A stretch of 64,000 nt of DNA from NCBI GenBank assembly GCA_004010935.1, contig CP026511.1, positions 372,001 to 436,000 on the forward strand, written 5' to 3'. A model generated the notes under the pieces. That model was not told where the DNA came from. It did no database searches and was given only the letters and a program-made list of their open reading frames with translations. Positions 16,948 through 25,591 of the stretch are shown here, one piece after another; positions within the stretch are counted from its first letter, which is position 1; the number at the start of each line of letters is the position of its first letter. The DNA is from Pseudomonadaceae bacterium SI-3 (GTDB lineage: Bacteria; Pseudomonadota; Gammaproteobacteria; Pseudomonadales; Pseudomonadaceae). The translations under genes and the position numbers were made by a program.

Positions 16948-17358
16948 TCACAGCTCGTCTCGGTCCATGTCGAAGGTGTCCTGGAGTAGGTTCTGCAGCT
17001 TGCTGCGGTTGACTTCCTCCAAGATCAGCTGCGCGGCTTGGGTGGCGATCTCTTCGATCTCCGCTACGTTGGGCTGCAGAAAGCGCCGGTAGACCGTGCG
17101 CTGCCCATACTCCACCCAGACCAGGCTGCCCCAGCGCGCGGAAGGACGTTCGCGTACCACCAGATCGCCTTCAAGCGCGCTGGCGTCCTGCAATTGAAAG
17201 CTCAGGTAGCGGTGAAAGTCGTGACCGAAGCGCGTGATGGTGTTGTCAATGATCAGCCCGCTCAGTTCCGCCTCGCCTTCCGCCTGGCCCAGCGCTGCCT
17301 GAGCCTGCAGCGGGCCGAGCAGGCTCAGCAGCAACAGGCACAGCGTCAGGCGTGACAC
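16948..17358 (-). CDS. csgE: Curli assembly protein CsgE
   Basis: 136 residues: signal peptide (MSRLTLCLLLLSLLGPLQAQA), then the CsgE domain with SGLIIDNTITRFGHDFHRYLSFQL, GDLVVRERPSARWGSLVWVEYG, TVYRRFLQP and a C-terminal acidic tail. CsgE is the periplasmic cap and selectivity factor of the CsgG secretion channel. The start is a GTG at 17358 (a TTG at 17370 is possible) inside the end of csgD, so the two are translated together. CsgG itself is not in this cluster. Confidence 0.88.
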   Translation of the reverse strand: MSRLTLCLLLLSLLGPLQAQAALGQAEGEAELSGLIIDNTITRFGHDFHRYLSFQLQDASALEGDLVVRERPSARWGSLVWVEYGQRTVYRRFLQPNVAEIEEIATQAAQLILEEVNRSKLQNLLQDTFDMDRDEL

Positions 17359-18008
17359 GACTCGGACCAATCCAGTCGGCCACGTAGCAGAAAGGCCGCC
17401 TCGGCCCGGTTGGAGGCACCAATCTTGCGCAACAGGTTGTGGATATGGCTCTTAATTGTGTGGGGGCTTAGGCACAGCTGTTCGGCAATTTCGGCGTTGG
17501 ACAGGCCTTTGCCGGCGAGGCTGAGGATTTCCCGCTCACGCAGCGTCAGCGACGGTTTGCTGCCAGCGAGTTGGCGCATGCGTCGCCACTGGCTGAGCAG
17601 GCGTTCGGTCAAGACCCGCGGCAGCCAGTCGCCGCCTTCGAGCAATACTTGGATGCCGTCGAGCAGGTGCTCGCGAGTGGCATGGCTGTAAAACACGCCG
17701 CGAATGGCAGGGTGCTTGTCGACCAACTGCTCGGCCTGCTCTGGCGCGATATTGACCAGCGCAACGGGTGTCTGCTCGTCGAGCTGATCAAGCAGTGTCG
17801 ACAATTGCTCGGTCTGGCTGTTTCCCGAGTCGAGTAGGTAGAGATCGGTGCTGCCCGGCACGATCTTCTCGAGCCGCGCCAGGGCTACCTCTAGCTGAGC
17901 CTGCTCACCAAGAAAGTGCTTGAAAAACAGCCCGAGAAGCTCATTGCCGGTCAGCAGGGTGACGGTAGGCCGGTTACGTTCCAGGTGGGTGAAGTCCGCT
18001 TCGTCCAT
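17346..18008 (-). CDS. csgD: CsgD-like LuxR-family transcription regulator of curli
   Basis: 220 residues. N-terminal receiver-like domain without the phosphorylation pocket pattern (VTLLTGNELLGLFFKHFLG...LYLLDSGN), C-terminal LuxR helix-turn-helix about 155-215: SLTLREREILSLAGKGLSNAEIAEQLCLSPHTIKSHIHNLLRKIGASNRAEA. ATG 18008 is preferred (AAGGA 8 bases upstream); an ATG at 18044 lacks a ribosome site. It heads the curli genes and diverges from the OPT transporter, so the 202-bp gap at 18009-18210 should hold both promoters. Confidence 0.87.
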   Translation of the reverse strand: MDEADFTHLERNRPTVTLLTGNELLGLFFKHFLGEQAQLEVALARLEKIVPGSTDLYLLDSGNSQTEQLSTLLDQLDEQTPVALVNIAPEQAEQLVDKHPAIRGVFYSHATREHLLDGIQVLLEGGDWLPRVLTERLLSQWRRMRQLAGSKPSLTLREREILSLAGKGLSNAEIAEQLCLSPHTIKSHIHNLLRKIGASNRAEAAFLLRGRLDWSESCHA

Positions 18009-18210
18009 GTTCAATCCTTGGTTTGGAGTGCCGTTATGCTGCATAGAAAAGTTACTAAACGACCGGCCAGAAATGACGAAGTTCAGCGTTCACGTTGGGA
18101 TTAGGTCGGCATCTGCGCGCTGAGGATGACATCCCGACGGACGGTTGAAGAAACGCTGTGGTGGACTTAATGGACTAAGGTGAGTCAATCGCCCATTCGA
18201 TGGAGCCTGC

Positions 18211-19911
18211 ATGAGTGACCCCTCCCGCGAACTGACGTTGCGCGCACTGTTGACCGGCCTGCTGCTGGGGGCCGTGCTGACGCCTTCGAATATCTACTCG
18301 GGGCTCAAGATCGGCTGGTCGTTCAACATGTCGATCATCGCGCTGTTGGTCGGTTTCGCCTTCTGGCAGAGCCTGGCGCGAGTGCTGAGAAGGCCCGCCT
18401 GGACCCTGCACGAAAGCAACATCAACCAGACCACTGCCTCATCCGCGGCTTCGATCATTTCCAGCGGTTTGGTCGCACCCATTCCTGCCTACACCTTGAT
18501 CACCGGCCAGCAGTTCGACACCTTGCCACTGGTGGCCTGGGTGTTCTCGGTCAGCTTTCTCGGCATCTGGGTCGCCTGGTACTTGCGGCCATCACTGATT
18601 ATCGAAACGCAGCTGCGCTTTCCTGAAGGCATGGCGACCTTGGCCACCATGCAGCAGATCTACAGCCACGGCGCTGAGGCGGCGCGGCGCTTATGGGTAC
18701 TGGGCTCGGCTGCGCTGCTGGCGGCGTTAGCCAAGCTGGTGGACGGTCTGTGGTGGAGCGTGCCGCGCTGGGCTCCCAGCGCGCAGCTGGAGCGCTTGAC
18801 GTTCAGCCTCGAACCGTCGCTGTTGCTGCTGGGCTTCGGCGGAATCATCGGCTTACGGGTTGGATTGTCGTTGCTGCTCGGCGCGTTGATTGCCTGGGGC
18901 GGGCTGGCACCCTGGTTGTTGACGGAAGGTCTGGTGACGATCCCAGCGGGCGCCAGCGGGCCGCAATTCGGAGTGCTGATCGAGTGGCTGCTGTGGCCGG
19001 GAGTCAGCCTGATGGTCTGCGCTACGCTGATTTCACTCAGCCTGCGTTTTTTACGCGCCCGAAGAGGCGCTGCAGCACAGCGCATGCGATTCGCTCGGCC
19101 CGCACCACTGCCGGCGCTCGGGCTGGGCCTGGCGGCCATCCTGGTGATCGCCCTGCAGATGAATCTGTTTGATATCCACCCACTGATGGCCGCGCTGTCG
19201 ATCCCGCTGGCACTGCTGCTGGCCATGGTCGCGGCACGTGTCGTCGGCGCCACCGGGATACCGCCGATTGGTGCGATCGGGCAGCTGTCGCAGCTGAGTT
19301 TCGCTGCCATTGCGCCTGGTCAGGTGGCGATCAACCTGATGAGTGCCAACACTGCAGGCGGTGCTGCGGGTCAATGCACCGATCTGCTCAACGACTTCAA
19401 GGTTGGTCATGCAATTGGCGCGACCCCCTCGCGCCAGGTGGTCGCACAGTGCCTGGGTATTCTGGTCGGCAGCCTGGTAGGGGTACTCGTCTATCAACTG
19501 CTGATTCCTGATCCTCAGGCCATGCTGATCACCCCCGAGTGGCCAGCGCCTGCCGTGGCGACCTGGAAAGCTGTGGCGCAGGCGCTGACCGCCGGGCTCG
19601 GCTCGATCAGCCTGGACATCCGCTGGGCGATGTTGATCGGAGCACTGGTCGGCGTTGTGCTCGGCCTGCTCGAAGGCTCGGCGCCGGTCTGGCGGTTGCG
19701 CTGGTTACCCAGTTCCGCGGCGCTGGGGCTGGCGTTCATCATTCCTGCCTCGATCTCGCTGATGATGGCTTTCGGCGCCGTGTTGGCCTGGCTGTTCGCG
19801 GCCCGCTGGGGCAGCCTGGCCGAACGTTTTGTGATCGTTGCCGCCGCCGGGTTAGTGGCCGGTGAAAGCATGGCTGGTATCGGGATTTCGTTGTGGCAGT
19901 TGTTGCGCTGA
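18211..19911 (+). CDS. OPT family transporter
   Basis: 566 residues with about 14-15 membrane helices. Oligopeptide-transporter (OPT) motifs are visible: TPSNIYSGLKIGWSFNMSIIALLVG near the start, ESNINQTTASSAASIISSGLVAPIPAY, RFPEGMATLATMQ, and GQVAINLMSANTAGGAAGQCTDLLNDFKVGHAIGATPSRQ in the second half, plus VAGESMAGIGISLW at the C-terminus. OPT proteins import oligopeptides or metal chelates with protons; bacterial members are mostly uncharacterised, so no substrate is offered. Single gene with a clear ATG. Confidence 0.9.
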   Translation: MSDPSRELTLRALLTGLLLGAVLTPSNIYSGLKIGWSFNMSIIALLVGFAFWQSLARVLRRPAWTLHESNINQTTASSAASIISSGLVAPIPAYTLITGQQFDTLPLVAWVFSVSFLGIWVAWYLRPSLIIETQLRFPEGMATLATMQQIYSHGAEAARRLWVLGSAALLAALAKLVDGLWWSVPRWAPSAQLERLTFSLEPSLLLLGFGGIIGLRVGLSLLLGALIAWGGLAPWLLTEGLVTIPAGASGPQFGVLIEWLLWPGVSLMVCATLISLSLRFLRARRGAAAQRMRFARPAPLPALGLGLAAILVIALQMNLFDIHPLMAALSIPLALLLAMVAARVVGATGIPPIGAIGQLSQLSFAAIAPGQVAINLMSANTAGGAAGQCTDLLNDFKVGHAIGATPSRQVVAQCLGILVGSLVGVLVYQLLIPDPQAMLITPEWPAPAVATWKAVAQALTAGLGSISLDIRWAMLIGALVGVVLGLLEGSAPVWRLRWLPSSAALGLAFIIPASISLMMAFGAVLAWLFAARWGSLAERFVIVAAAGLVAGESMAGIGISLWQLLR

Positions 19912-20119
19912 GTTTTGGTCAGGTGTTCTCAAGGCAAAATGGCGTGTGGACATCCGATGAACGGTCTGCTGCCAGCATGGCGACCAGTGGTGACAGGGCT
20001 ACAACGCCCGCCTCGTCTGGGTTTCAACGTTTTTGAAAGATCCTGTCACGCGCCGGGGTGAAATTTATTTTCGTGGACAGTGCCGGAGTATGTGAACCCC
20101 TTGAAACTGGAGAGCAATC

Positions 20120-20452
20120 ATGCAAACGACCAAGCTCGCCGCGCTGACTCTAGCCGGCCTTATGTCTACCGCTGTATTTGCCGCAGGCACAACGGACAAC
20201 GAAGCCATTCATGACAAGGGCCGTTACGACGCGGATAGCAGCTCAATGAAGAGCGGCACTCACGACGGCAAAATGGGCGACGCCCATGACGACACCATGA
20301 TGGACGGCAAAACGACCGACGACACCGACCGCGAAGGCCTGACAACCGGTATGGGCACCACCGTTGACGGTGAGCCGGCAGGTCCGGGAACCGAAACAGG
20401 TACCAGTGTCGGCAACACGACCGCCACGGGAAGCAGTGCTACTGGCAACTGA
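20120..20452 (+). CDS. Small exported low-complexity protein
   Basis: 110 residues. Signal peptide MQTTKLAALTLAGLMSTAVFA, then a hydrophilic chain rich in Asp, Thr, Gly, Ser and Met/His (HDGKMGDAHDDTMMDGKTTDDTDREGLTTGMGTT) ending in a Gly/Thr/Ser-rich tail. No cysteine or membrane segment. It is preceded by GGAG and followed by a strong terminator, so it is expressed alone. I do not recognise the family; the Met/His/Asp-rich middle could bind metal ions, which is only a guess. It is probably periplasmic and disordered. Confidence 0.72.
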   Translation: MQTTKLAALTLAGLMSTAVFAAGTTDNEAIHDKGRYDADSSSMKSGTHDGKMGDAHDDTMMDGKTTDDTDREGLTTGMGTTVDGEPAGPGTETGTSVGNTTATGSSATGN

Positions 20453-20471
20453 TATGCCTTGGCCGCAGATG

Positions 20472-20500
20472 AAAAGCCCCGGCTTCGGCCGGGGCTTTTT
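20472..20500 (+). terminator. Rho-independent terminator of the small exported protein gene
   Basis: A 12-bp stem AAAAGCCCCGGC/GCCGGGGCTTTT with TTCG loop and T run, 19 bp after the stop codon. Confidence 0.9.
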
Positions 20501-20576
20501 GTTGAGCGGCCGTTGGGCTCCCGCTGCCGCAGCTGATTGCGCCGGGCACCCCATGGCTTCTAATCGGGAGACGCTC

Positions 20577-20867
20577 ATGGCTATACGCGTTTCGTTATTC
20601 GTTTCAACATTGATGGCTGCGTCGCTGACAATCGCCGCCGGCACCGGTCCCACGCACCCGGAGAAAGCCCGCGAACATCCACTGGACACGCGCGAGCCGC
20701 GGCAGGATGTAATCGAGAGCGGAGATGACAGCCAAAGCCAGCCGAGGCCCCCGACGCTGGAAGCACCGCCTGAGGTGCCACCCGTTACGCCTGTTGAACG
20801 CCCATCGTCGCCGGATCGGCCGGACACCCGTTCGGGCGGAAGCGGCGATTCAGCCTCAGCCAGCTGA
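20577..20867 (+). CDS. Small exported Pro/Ser/Asp-rich protein
   Basis: 96 residues from ATG 20577 (GGGAG at a good distance). Signal peptide about 1-21 (MAIRVSLFVSTLMAASLTIAA), then a short chain dominated by Pro, Glu, Asp, Ser and Arg (HPEKAREHPLDTREPRQDVIESGDDSQSQPRPPTLEAPPEVPPVTPVERPSSPDRPDTRSGGSGD). It has no recognisable domain and is likely unstructured. Together with the preceding gene it forms a pair of small exported proteins of similar size, but a terminator separates them. It could be an artefact, although the signal peptide and ribosome site argue for a real gene. Confidence 0.6.
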   Translation: MAIRVSLFVSTLMAASLTIAAGTGPTHPEKAREHPLDTREPRQDVIESGDDSQSQPRPPTLEAPPEVPPVTPVERPSSPDRPDTRSGGSGDSASAS

Positions 20868-20907
20868 TCAATCGTGCGAAACCGTGGCAGCCATCCGGCA
20901 AAACGAA

Positions 20908-20931
20908 AACGGGAGGCCTAAGCCTCCCGTT
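20908..20931 (-). terminator. Terminator of serA
   Basis: A perfect 10-bp stem AACGGGAGGC/GCCTCCCGTT with a 4-base loop; on the minus strand it is followed by TTCGTTTTG. It lies 20 bp after the serA stop and could also serve the converging small gene on the plus strand. Confidence 0.82.
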
Positions 20932-20951
20932 CGATACTGCCAGCGCAGCGC

Positions 20952-22181
20952 TTAGAACAACACGCGGCTGCGGATGGTGCCGTTGACCTGCAGCAGTTTT
21001 TCCAGCGCCAGGTCGGAATAGTCCTTATCTACATCGATGACGACGTAGCCAACCTTCTCGTTGGTCTGTAGGAACTGGCCGCAGATGTTGATGCCGTTGT
21101 CGGCGAACACCTTGTTGATCTCGCTCATCACGCCCGGGATGTTCTGGTGGATGTGTAGCAGGCGGTGCTTGCCGGGGTGTGATGGCAAGGCCACTTCCGG
21201 GAAGTTGACGGACGATACCGAGGTGCCGTTGTCGCTGTACTTGACCAGCTTTTCTGCCACTTCCAGACCGATGTTGGCCTGTGCTTCGGCGGTCGAGCCG
21301 CCGATGTGCGGGGTCAGGATCACGCGATCCAGGCCACGCAGCGGGCTTTCGAACTCTTCATCGTTGGATTTGGGCTCGACCGGGAACACGTCGATGGCGG
21401 CGCCGATGAGGTGCTCGTCCTTGATCGCAGCGGCGAGGTGATCCAGCTCGACCACGGTGCCGCGGGCGGCGTTAATCAGGATCGAGCCTTTCTTCATGGC
21501 ACGGATTTCCTTCTCGCCGATCATCCACTGGGTGGATGGCAGCTCGGGGACGTGCAGGGAGACGATGTCGCACATGCCCAACAGCTCATACAGTGAGCCG
21601 ATCTGAGTGGCGTTGCCCAGCGGCAGCTTGGTCACCACGTCATAGAAGAACACCTGCATGCCGAGGCCCTCGGCGAGGACAGACAGCTGCGTGCCGATGG
21701 AGCCGTAGCCGATGATGCCCAGCTTCTTGCCGCGAATTTCGAAGGAGTTGGCTGCTGACTTGATCCAGCCGCCGCGATGGCAGGACGCGTTCTTCTCCGG
21801 AATGCCCCGCAGCAGCAGGATGGCTTCGGCGAGTACCAGCTCGGCCACCGAGCGAGTATTGGAGTAGGGGGCATTGAATACTGCAATGCCGCGCTCGCGG
21901 GCGGCATTGAGATCGACCTGGTTAGTGCCGATGCAGAAACAGCCGACGGCGATCAGTTTTTTTGCTGCTTCGAATACGTCCTCGGTGAGCTGAGTGCGCG
22001 AACGAATCCCGATGAAATGGACGTCGGCGATCTTCTCTTTCAGCTCCGACTCGGTCAGCGCAGTCTTGAGATACTCGATGTTGGAGTAGCCGGCGGCCTT
22101 GAGGGTGTCGACAGCGTTCTGGTGCACGCCTTCGAGAAGAAGGAACTTGATCTTGCTCTTGTCGAGAGAGGTCTGGCTCAT
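20952..22181 (-). CDS. serA: D-3-phosphoglycerate dehydrogenase
   Basis: 409 residues, the length of the E. coli-type enzyme. Substrate domain, NAD domain with KLGIIGYGSIGTQLSVLAEGLGMQVFFYD (about 150-180), catalytic Arg in NAARGTVVE, Glu and His in DRVILTPHIGGSTAEAQ, and a C-terminal ACT domain (about 335-409) for serine feedback. It catalyses the first step of serine synthesis; enzymes of this type also reduce 2-oxoglutarate to D-2-hydroxyglutarate. ATG 22181 follows the family; ATG 22187, six bases upstream, has a better-placed AAGG and may be used. It diverges from the D-2-hydroxyglutarate dehydrogenase gene. Confidence 0.95.
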   Translation of the reverse strand: MSQTSLDKSKIKFLLLEGVHQNAVDTLKAAGYSNIEYLKTALTESELKEKIADVHFIGIRSRTQLTEDVFEAAKKLIAVGCFCIGTNQVDLNAARERGIAVFNAPYSNTRSVAELVLAEAILLLRGIPEKNASCHRGGWIKSAANSFEIRGKKLGIIGYGSIGTQLSVLAEGLGMQVFFYDVVTKLPLGNATQIGSLYELLGMCDIVSLHVPELPSTQWMIGEKEIRAMKKGSILINAARGTVVELDHLAAAIKDEHLIGAAIDVFPVEPKSNDEEFESPLRGLDRVILTPHIGGSTAEAQANIGLEVAEKLVKYSDNGTSVSSVNFPEVALPSHPGKHRLLHIHQNIPGVMSEINKVFADNGINICGQFLQTNEKVGYVVIDVDKDYSDLALEKLLQVNGTIRSRVLF

Positions 22182-22284
22182 CTGCATTTAAACCTTAAGG
22201 CCGAAGGGTAGGACGAAGTGTCCAGCGAAGGCTGGCCGACCCGGTATCAGCGGTGTCGGGAGTCTGCCGAGGCACGTTTCAAAA

Positions 22285-22310
22285 GGGTGCGTATGCTAGC
22301 ATACGCACCC
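22285..22310. promoter_or_regulatory. 26-bp perfect palindrome between serA and D-2-hydroxyglutarate dehydrogenase
   Basis: The half-site GGGTGCGTATGCT is followed at once by its exact reverse complement, with no loop. Outside it, GTTTC (22276-22280) and GAAAC (22314-22318) form a further short inverted repeat. Both strands contain TATGCT, which could be a -10 element for each divergent gene. There is no T run, so a dimeric repressor site is more likely than a terminator. No regulator gene lies nearby. Confidence 0.65.
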
Positions 22311-22378
22311 CTCGAAACACCCATGTCCTGAGCTGAAGCGTACTCAGGGTGACCATGAATCGAATGAGAGTTCCCATG

Positions 22379-23773
22379 ATGACCGACCCCGCCCTGATCG
22401 ACGAGCTGAAGACCCTGGTCGAGCCTGGCAAGGTGCTGACCGATGCCGATTCGCTGAACACCTACGGCAAGGACTGGACCAAGCAGTACGCCCCGGCACC
22501 CTCGGCCATCGTGTTCCCGAAGACCATCGAGCAGGTGCAGGCTATCGTGCGCTGGGCCAACGAGCGCAAGGTCGCTCTGGTGCCCTCGGGCGGCCGCACT
22601 GGCCTTTCCGCTGCCGCCGTGGCGGCCAATGGCGAGGTGGTGGTCTCGTTCGATTACATGAACCAGATTCTCGAATTCAACGAGATGGACCGCACCGCGG
22701 TCTGCCAGCCGGGCGTGGTCACCGCACAGCTGCAGCAGTTCGCCGAAGACAAGGGCCTGTACTACCCGGTGGACTTCGCCTCCGCAGGCTCCAGCCAGAT
22801 CGGCGGCAACATCGGCACCAACGCCGGCGGGATCAAGGTGATTCGCTATGGCATGACCCGTAACTGGGTGGCGGGACTTAAGGTCGTCACTGGCAAGGGC
22901 GATCTGCTCGAGCTGAACAGGGATCTGATCAAGAACGCCACCGGCTATGACCTGCGCCAGCTCTTCATCGGTGCCGAGGGTACTCTGGGCTTCGTTGTCG
23001 AGGCGACGATGCGCCTGGAGCGCCAGCCGACCAATCTGACTGCGCTGGTGCTGGGTACGCCGGACTTCGACTCGATCATGCCGGTGCTGCACGCCTTTCA
23101 GGACAAGCTGGACCTGACTGCCTTCGAGTTCTTCTCCGACAAGGCGCTGGCCAAGGTGCTGGCACGTGGCGACGTGCCGGCACCGTTCGAGACCGATTGC
23201 CCGTTCTACGCGCTGCTGGAATTCGAGGCCACCACCGAGGAGCGCGCGGACCAGGCGCTGGCGACCTTCGAGCATTGCGTTGAGCAGGGTTGGGTACTCG
23301 ATGGCGTGATGAGCCAGAGTGAGCAGCAGCTGCAGAACCTGTGGAAGCTGCGCGAGTACATCTCCGAGACAATCAGCCACTGGACGCCTTACAAGAACGA
23401 CATCTCCGTCACCATCGCCAAGGTGCCGGCCTTCCTCAAGGAAATCGACGCCATCGTCGGTGAGCACTACCCGGATTTCGAAATCGTCTGGTTCGGCCAC
23501 ATCGGCGACGGCAACCTGCACCTGAACATCCTCAAGCCCGATGCGATGGACCAGGACGAGTTCTTCGGCAAGTGCGCGACGGTGAACAAGTGGGTGTTCG
23601 AAACCGTGCAGAAGTACAACGGTTCGATCTCTGCCGAACATGGCGTCGGCATGACCAAGCGTGACTACCTCGAGTACAGCCGTTCGCCGGTGGAAATCGA
23701 GTACATGAAGGCGGTCAAGGCAGCCTTCGATCCGAACGGCATCATGAATCCGGGCAAGATCTTCGCTGTTTGA
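22379..23773 (+). CDS. D-2-hydroxyglutarate dehydrogenase (FAD-binding oxidase)
   Basis: 464 residues. N-terminal FAD_binding_4 domain with VPSGGRTGLSAAAVAANGEVVVSF and AGSSQIGGNIGTNAGGIKVIRYGMTRNWV; C-terminal FAD-oxidase domain with WFGHIGDGNLHLNI and AEHGVGMTKRDYL; end NPGKIFAV. It belongs to the GlcD/D2HGDH family. In P. stutzeri A1501 a D-2-hydroxyglutarate dehydrogenase was shown to recycle the D-2-hydroxyglutarate made by SerA and pass electrons to electron-transfer flavoprotein; the divergent position here and the same length support that role. ATG 22379 or 22376 are both possible. Confidence 0.9.
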   Translation: MTDPALIDELKTLVEPGKVLTDADSLNTYGKDWTKQYAPAPSAIVFPKTIEQVQAIVRWANERKVALVPSGGRTGLSAAAVAANGEVVVSFDYMNQILEFNEMDRTAVCQPGVVTAQLQQFAEDKGLYYPVDFASAGSSQIGGNIGTNAGGIKVIRYGMTRNWVAGLKVVTGKGDLLELNRDLIKNATGYDLRQLFIGAEGTLGFVVEATMRLERQPTNLTALVLGTPDFDSIMPVLHAFQDKLDLTAFEFFSDKALAKVLARGDVPAPFETDCPFYALLEFEATTEERADQALATFEHCVEQGWVLDGVMSQSEQQLQNLWKLREYISETISHWTPYKNDISVTIAKVPAFLKEIDAIVGEHYPDFEIVWFGHIGDGNLHLNILKPDAMDQDEFFGKCATVNKWVFETVQKYNGSISAEHGVGMTKRDYLEYSRSPVEIEYMKAVKAAFDPNGIMNPGKIFAV

Positions 23774-23790
23774 GCAGACAGGAACTCTCC

Positions 23791-24456
23791 ATGACCTACA
23801 AGCACCAGTACACCGACGGCACCACGATCCACTACCCGCTGGGCAAAGTCGTCTGCATCGGTCGTAACTACGCCGAGCACGCCAAAGAACTGAACAACCC
23901 GGTGCCGACCGAGCCTCTGCTGTTCATCAAGGCCGGCAGCTGCACGGTGCCGCTGGACAGCGGCTTCAGTATTCCCTCTGACCGTGGTGCTGTGCACTAC
24001 GAGGCGGAAATCGCCGTGCTGATCGGCAAGCCGTTGTCGCGCAAGCCGAACGAAGAAGAGGTTCGCGACGCGATATCCGGGTTCGCCCCAGCCCTCGACC
24101 TGACCCTTCGCGACGTGCAGGCCAAACTGAAGGAAAAGGGCCATCCATGGGAAATCGCTAAAAGCTTTGACGGTGCCTGCGTGCTGGCTCCATTCGTGCC
24201 GGGCGATGCAGTGGAGGATCTGACTGACATCGGCGTGCGCCTTACCATCAACGGTGAGGTGCGTCAGGACGGCAACAGTAACCAGATGCTCAACGCCATT
24301 CTGCCGCTGCTGCAGCACATCGCCGGACACTTCAGCCTGCAACCGGGCGACGTGGTGCTGACCGGCACGCCGGCGGGCGTCGGCCCCCTCCATCAGGGTG
24401 ACGAACTGGTACTGGAACTGGTCGGGTTGTCTCGCTTCGAGAGTCGCGTGCTTTGA
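23791..24456 (+). CDS. Fumarylacetoacetate hydrolase family protein
   Basis: 221 residues with the FAH C-terminal domain: KVVCIGRNYAEHAKELNN at the start, metal-binding acidic residues in VHYEAEIAVLIGK and APALDLTLRDVQ, and PGDVVLTGTPAGVGPL near the end. Members hydrolyse or decarboxylate 2,4-diketo acids or oxaloacetate; E. coli YcgM is a close relative. It starts 17 bp after the D-2-hydroxyglutarate dehydrogenase stop with AGGAA ahead of the ATG, so it is probably in the same transcript. The true substrate is not determined. Confidence 0.9.
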   Translation: MTYKHQYTDGTTIHYPLGKVVCIGRNYAEHAKELNNPVPTEPLLFIKAGSCTVPLDSGFSIPSDRGAVHYEAEIAVLIGKPLSRKPNEEEVRDAISGFAPALDLTLRDVQAKLKEKGHPWEIAKSFDGACVLAPFVPGDAVEDLTDIGVRLTINGEVRQDGNSNQMLNAILPLLQHIAGHFSLQPGDVVLTGTPAGVGPLHQGDELVLELVGLSRFESRVL

Positions 24457-24557
24457 ACCAGTATGGGCCGGGTGCGTCTGACGTATCCGGCCTGCAGCGC
24501 TATATCCTCCCTGTGAAGGTCATGCTGTAATCGCACGCTCTACTTGGGTTTGCCTAC

Positions 24558-25469
24558 ATGCCTGACGCCGCCGTCCGACCATCCCGCCTCCGCCTGTTTC
24601 TGTACGTTTCCTTAGTCCTAACCATCGCGATGGCCTTGCTGGTCGGCTGGATGCTGCATTGGGACGACCAGCTGAAACTCTACTGGCAGGAGCAATACGT
24701 CGATTCTCAAGAGCGCGCGGCGAGCATCTGGTTGCCAGACTATGAGCTGGCGTTGGAGACCACATTGTTTGGCCTGGAAGAAGACGAAACCTCTGGGCTG
24801 ACCTGGAATGCAGCGACCGGGACGCTGTTTACCGTCACCGGCCAAAACCCGCAGCTCGTGGAGTTTTCACCTGGCGGCGTCGTGCTGCGGCGCATCACCC
24901 TGACCGGATTCTCTGATCCTGAAGCGGTCGAAGCGCTGGATGACGGGCGACTCGGTATCGTCGACGAGCGGCGTCGGCTGGTTGCAGTGTTTCGGCTGGC
25001 GCCAGGGGTGGAAAGTCTCGATCTTGATGATCTCGCAACCTATGACCTGGGGTTCGACGGTGCAGGTAATAAAGGCTTTGAAGGGCTGGCCTGGAATCCA
25101 CGCACCAAACGCATGCTGTTGGCCAAGGAGCGCGATCCGCAGGGATTGTTCGAACTGCCTTTTCCCGGAGAGGACGGCGCCGCCGGCATCCTTGAGGCCT
25201 GGCCCGAGCAGCCGCTGCTGGTGCGTGATATCTCATCGGTGACTATCGACCCGCGCACCGGCCACACTGTGATGCTGTCCGATGAGTCGCGCCTGCTGGT
25301 CGAGCTCGACCAGCGGGGCCGGCCGCTCAGCTTCATCAGGCTGCTCGGCGGCCTCAACGGCTTAGTGGAGGGAATAGACCAGGCCGAGGGCGTCGCCATG
25401 GACGGGCAGGGGAATATCTATGTCGTCGCGGAGCCGAACCGCTTCTATGTTTTCAGTCGTAGGCGCTGA
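24558..25469 (+). CDS. SdiA-regulated (YjiK-like) beta-propeller protein
   Basis: 303 residues. One N-terminal membrane helix (about 12-34) followed by a periplasmic domain of the SdiA-regulated/YjiK family: EDETSGLTWNAATGTLFTVTGQNPQLVEFSPGG, GFSDPEAVEALDDGRLGIVDERRR, NKGFEGLAWNPRTKRMLLAKERDP and EGIDQAEGVAMDGQGNIYVVAEPNRFYVF, which look like beta-propeller blades. Function is unknown in the family. It stands between the FAH gene and converging rpiA. Confidence 0.83.
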   Translation: MPDAAVRPSRLRLFLYVSLVLTIAMALLVGWMLHWDDQLKLYWQEQYVDSQERAASIWLPDYELALETTLFGLEEDETSGLTWNAATGTLFTVTGQNPQLVEFSPGGVVLRRITLTGFSDPEAVEALDDGRLGIVDERRRLVAVFRLAPGVESLDLDDLATYDLGFDGAGNKGFEGLAWNPRTKRMLLAKERDPQGLFELPFPGEDGAAGILEAWPEQPLLVRDISSVTIDPRTGHTVMLSDESRLLVELDQRGRPLSFIRLLGGLNGLVEGIDQAEGVAMDGQGNIYVVAEPNRFYVFSRRR

Positions 25470-25591
25470 CCTTCGATTTGGATCGCCCCGATCGCTGTCA
25501 CTTAACGTTATCAGCGACGAAGGCTTGCAGTACTTCATATGGTTGGAGGTCGGTGTGTGGACCGAGCGCGCCGGTGCCAACAACCAAATAG

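Noticed and set aside
22285..22310. Palindrome read as a terminator
   Set aside because: It has no loop, no T run on either strand and lies upstream of both divergent genes, so an operator fits better.
22247..23641. Long minus-strand frame (464 codons) opposite D-2-hydroxyglutarate dehydrogenase
   Set aside because: Composition is shadow-like and the plus strand encodes a complete FAD enzyme; the frame also crosses the palindromic promoter region.
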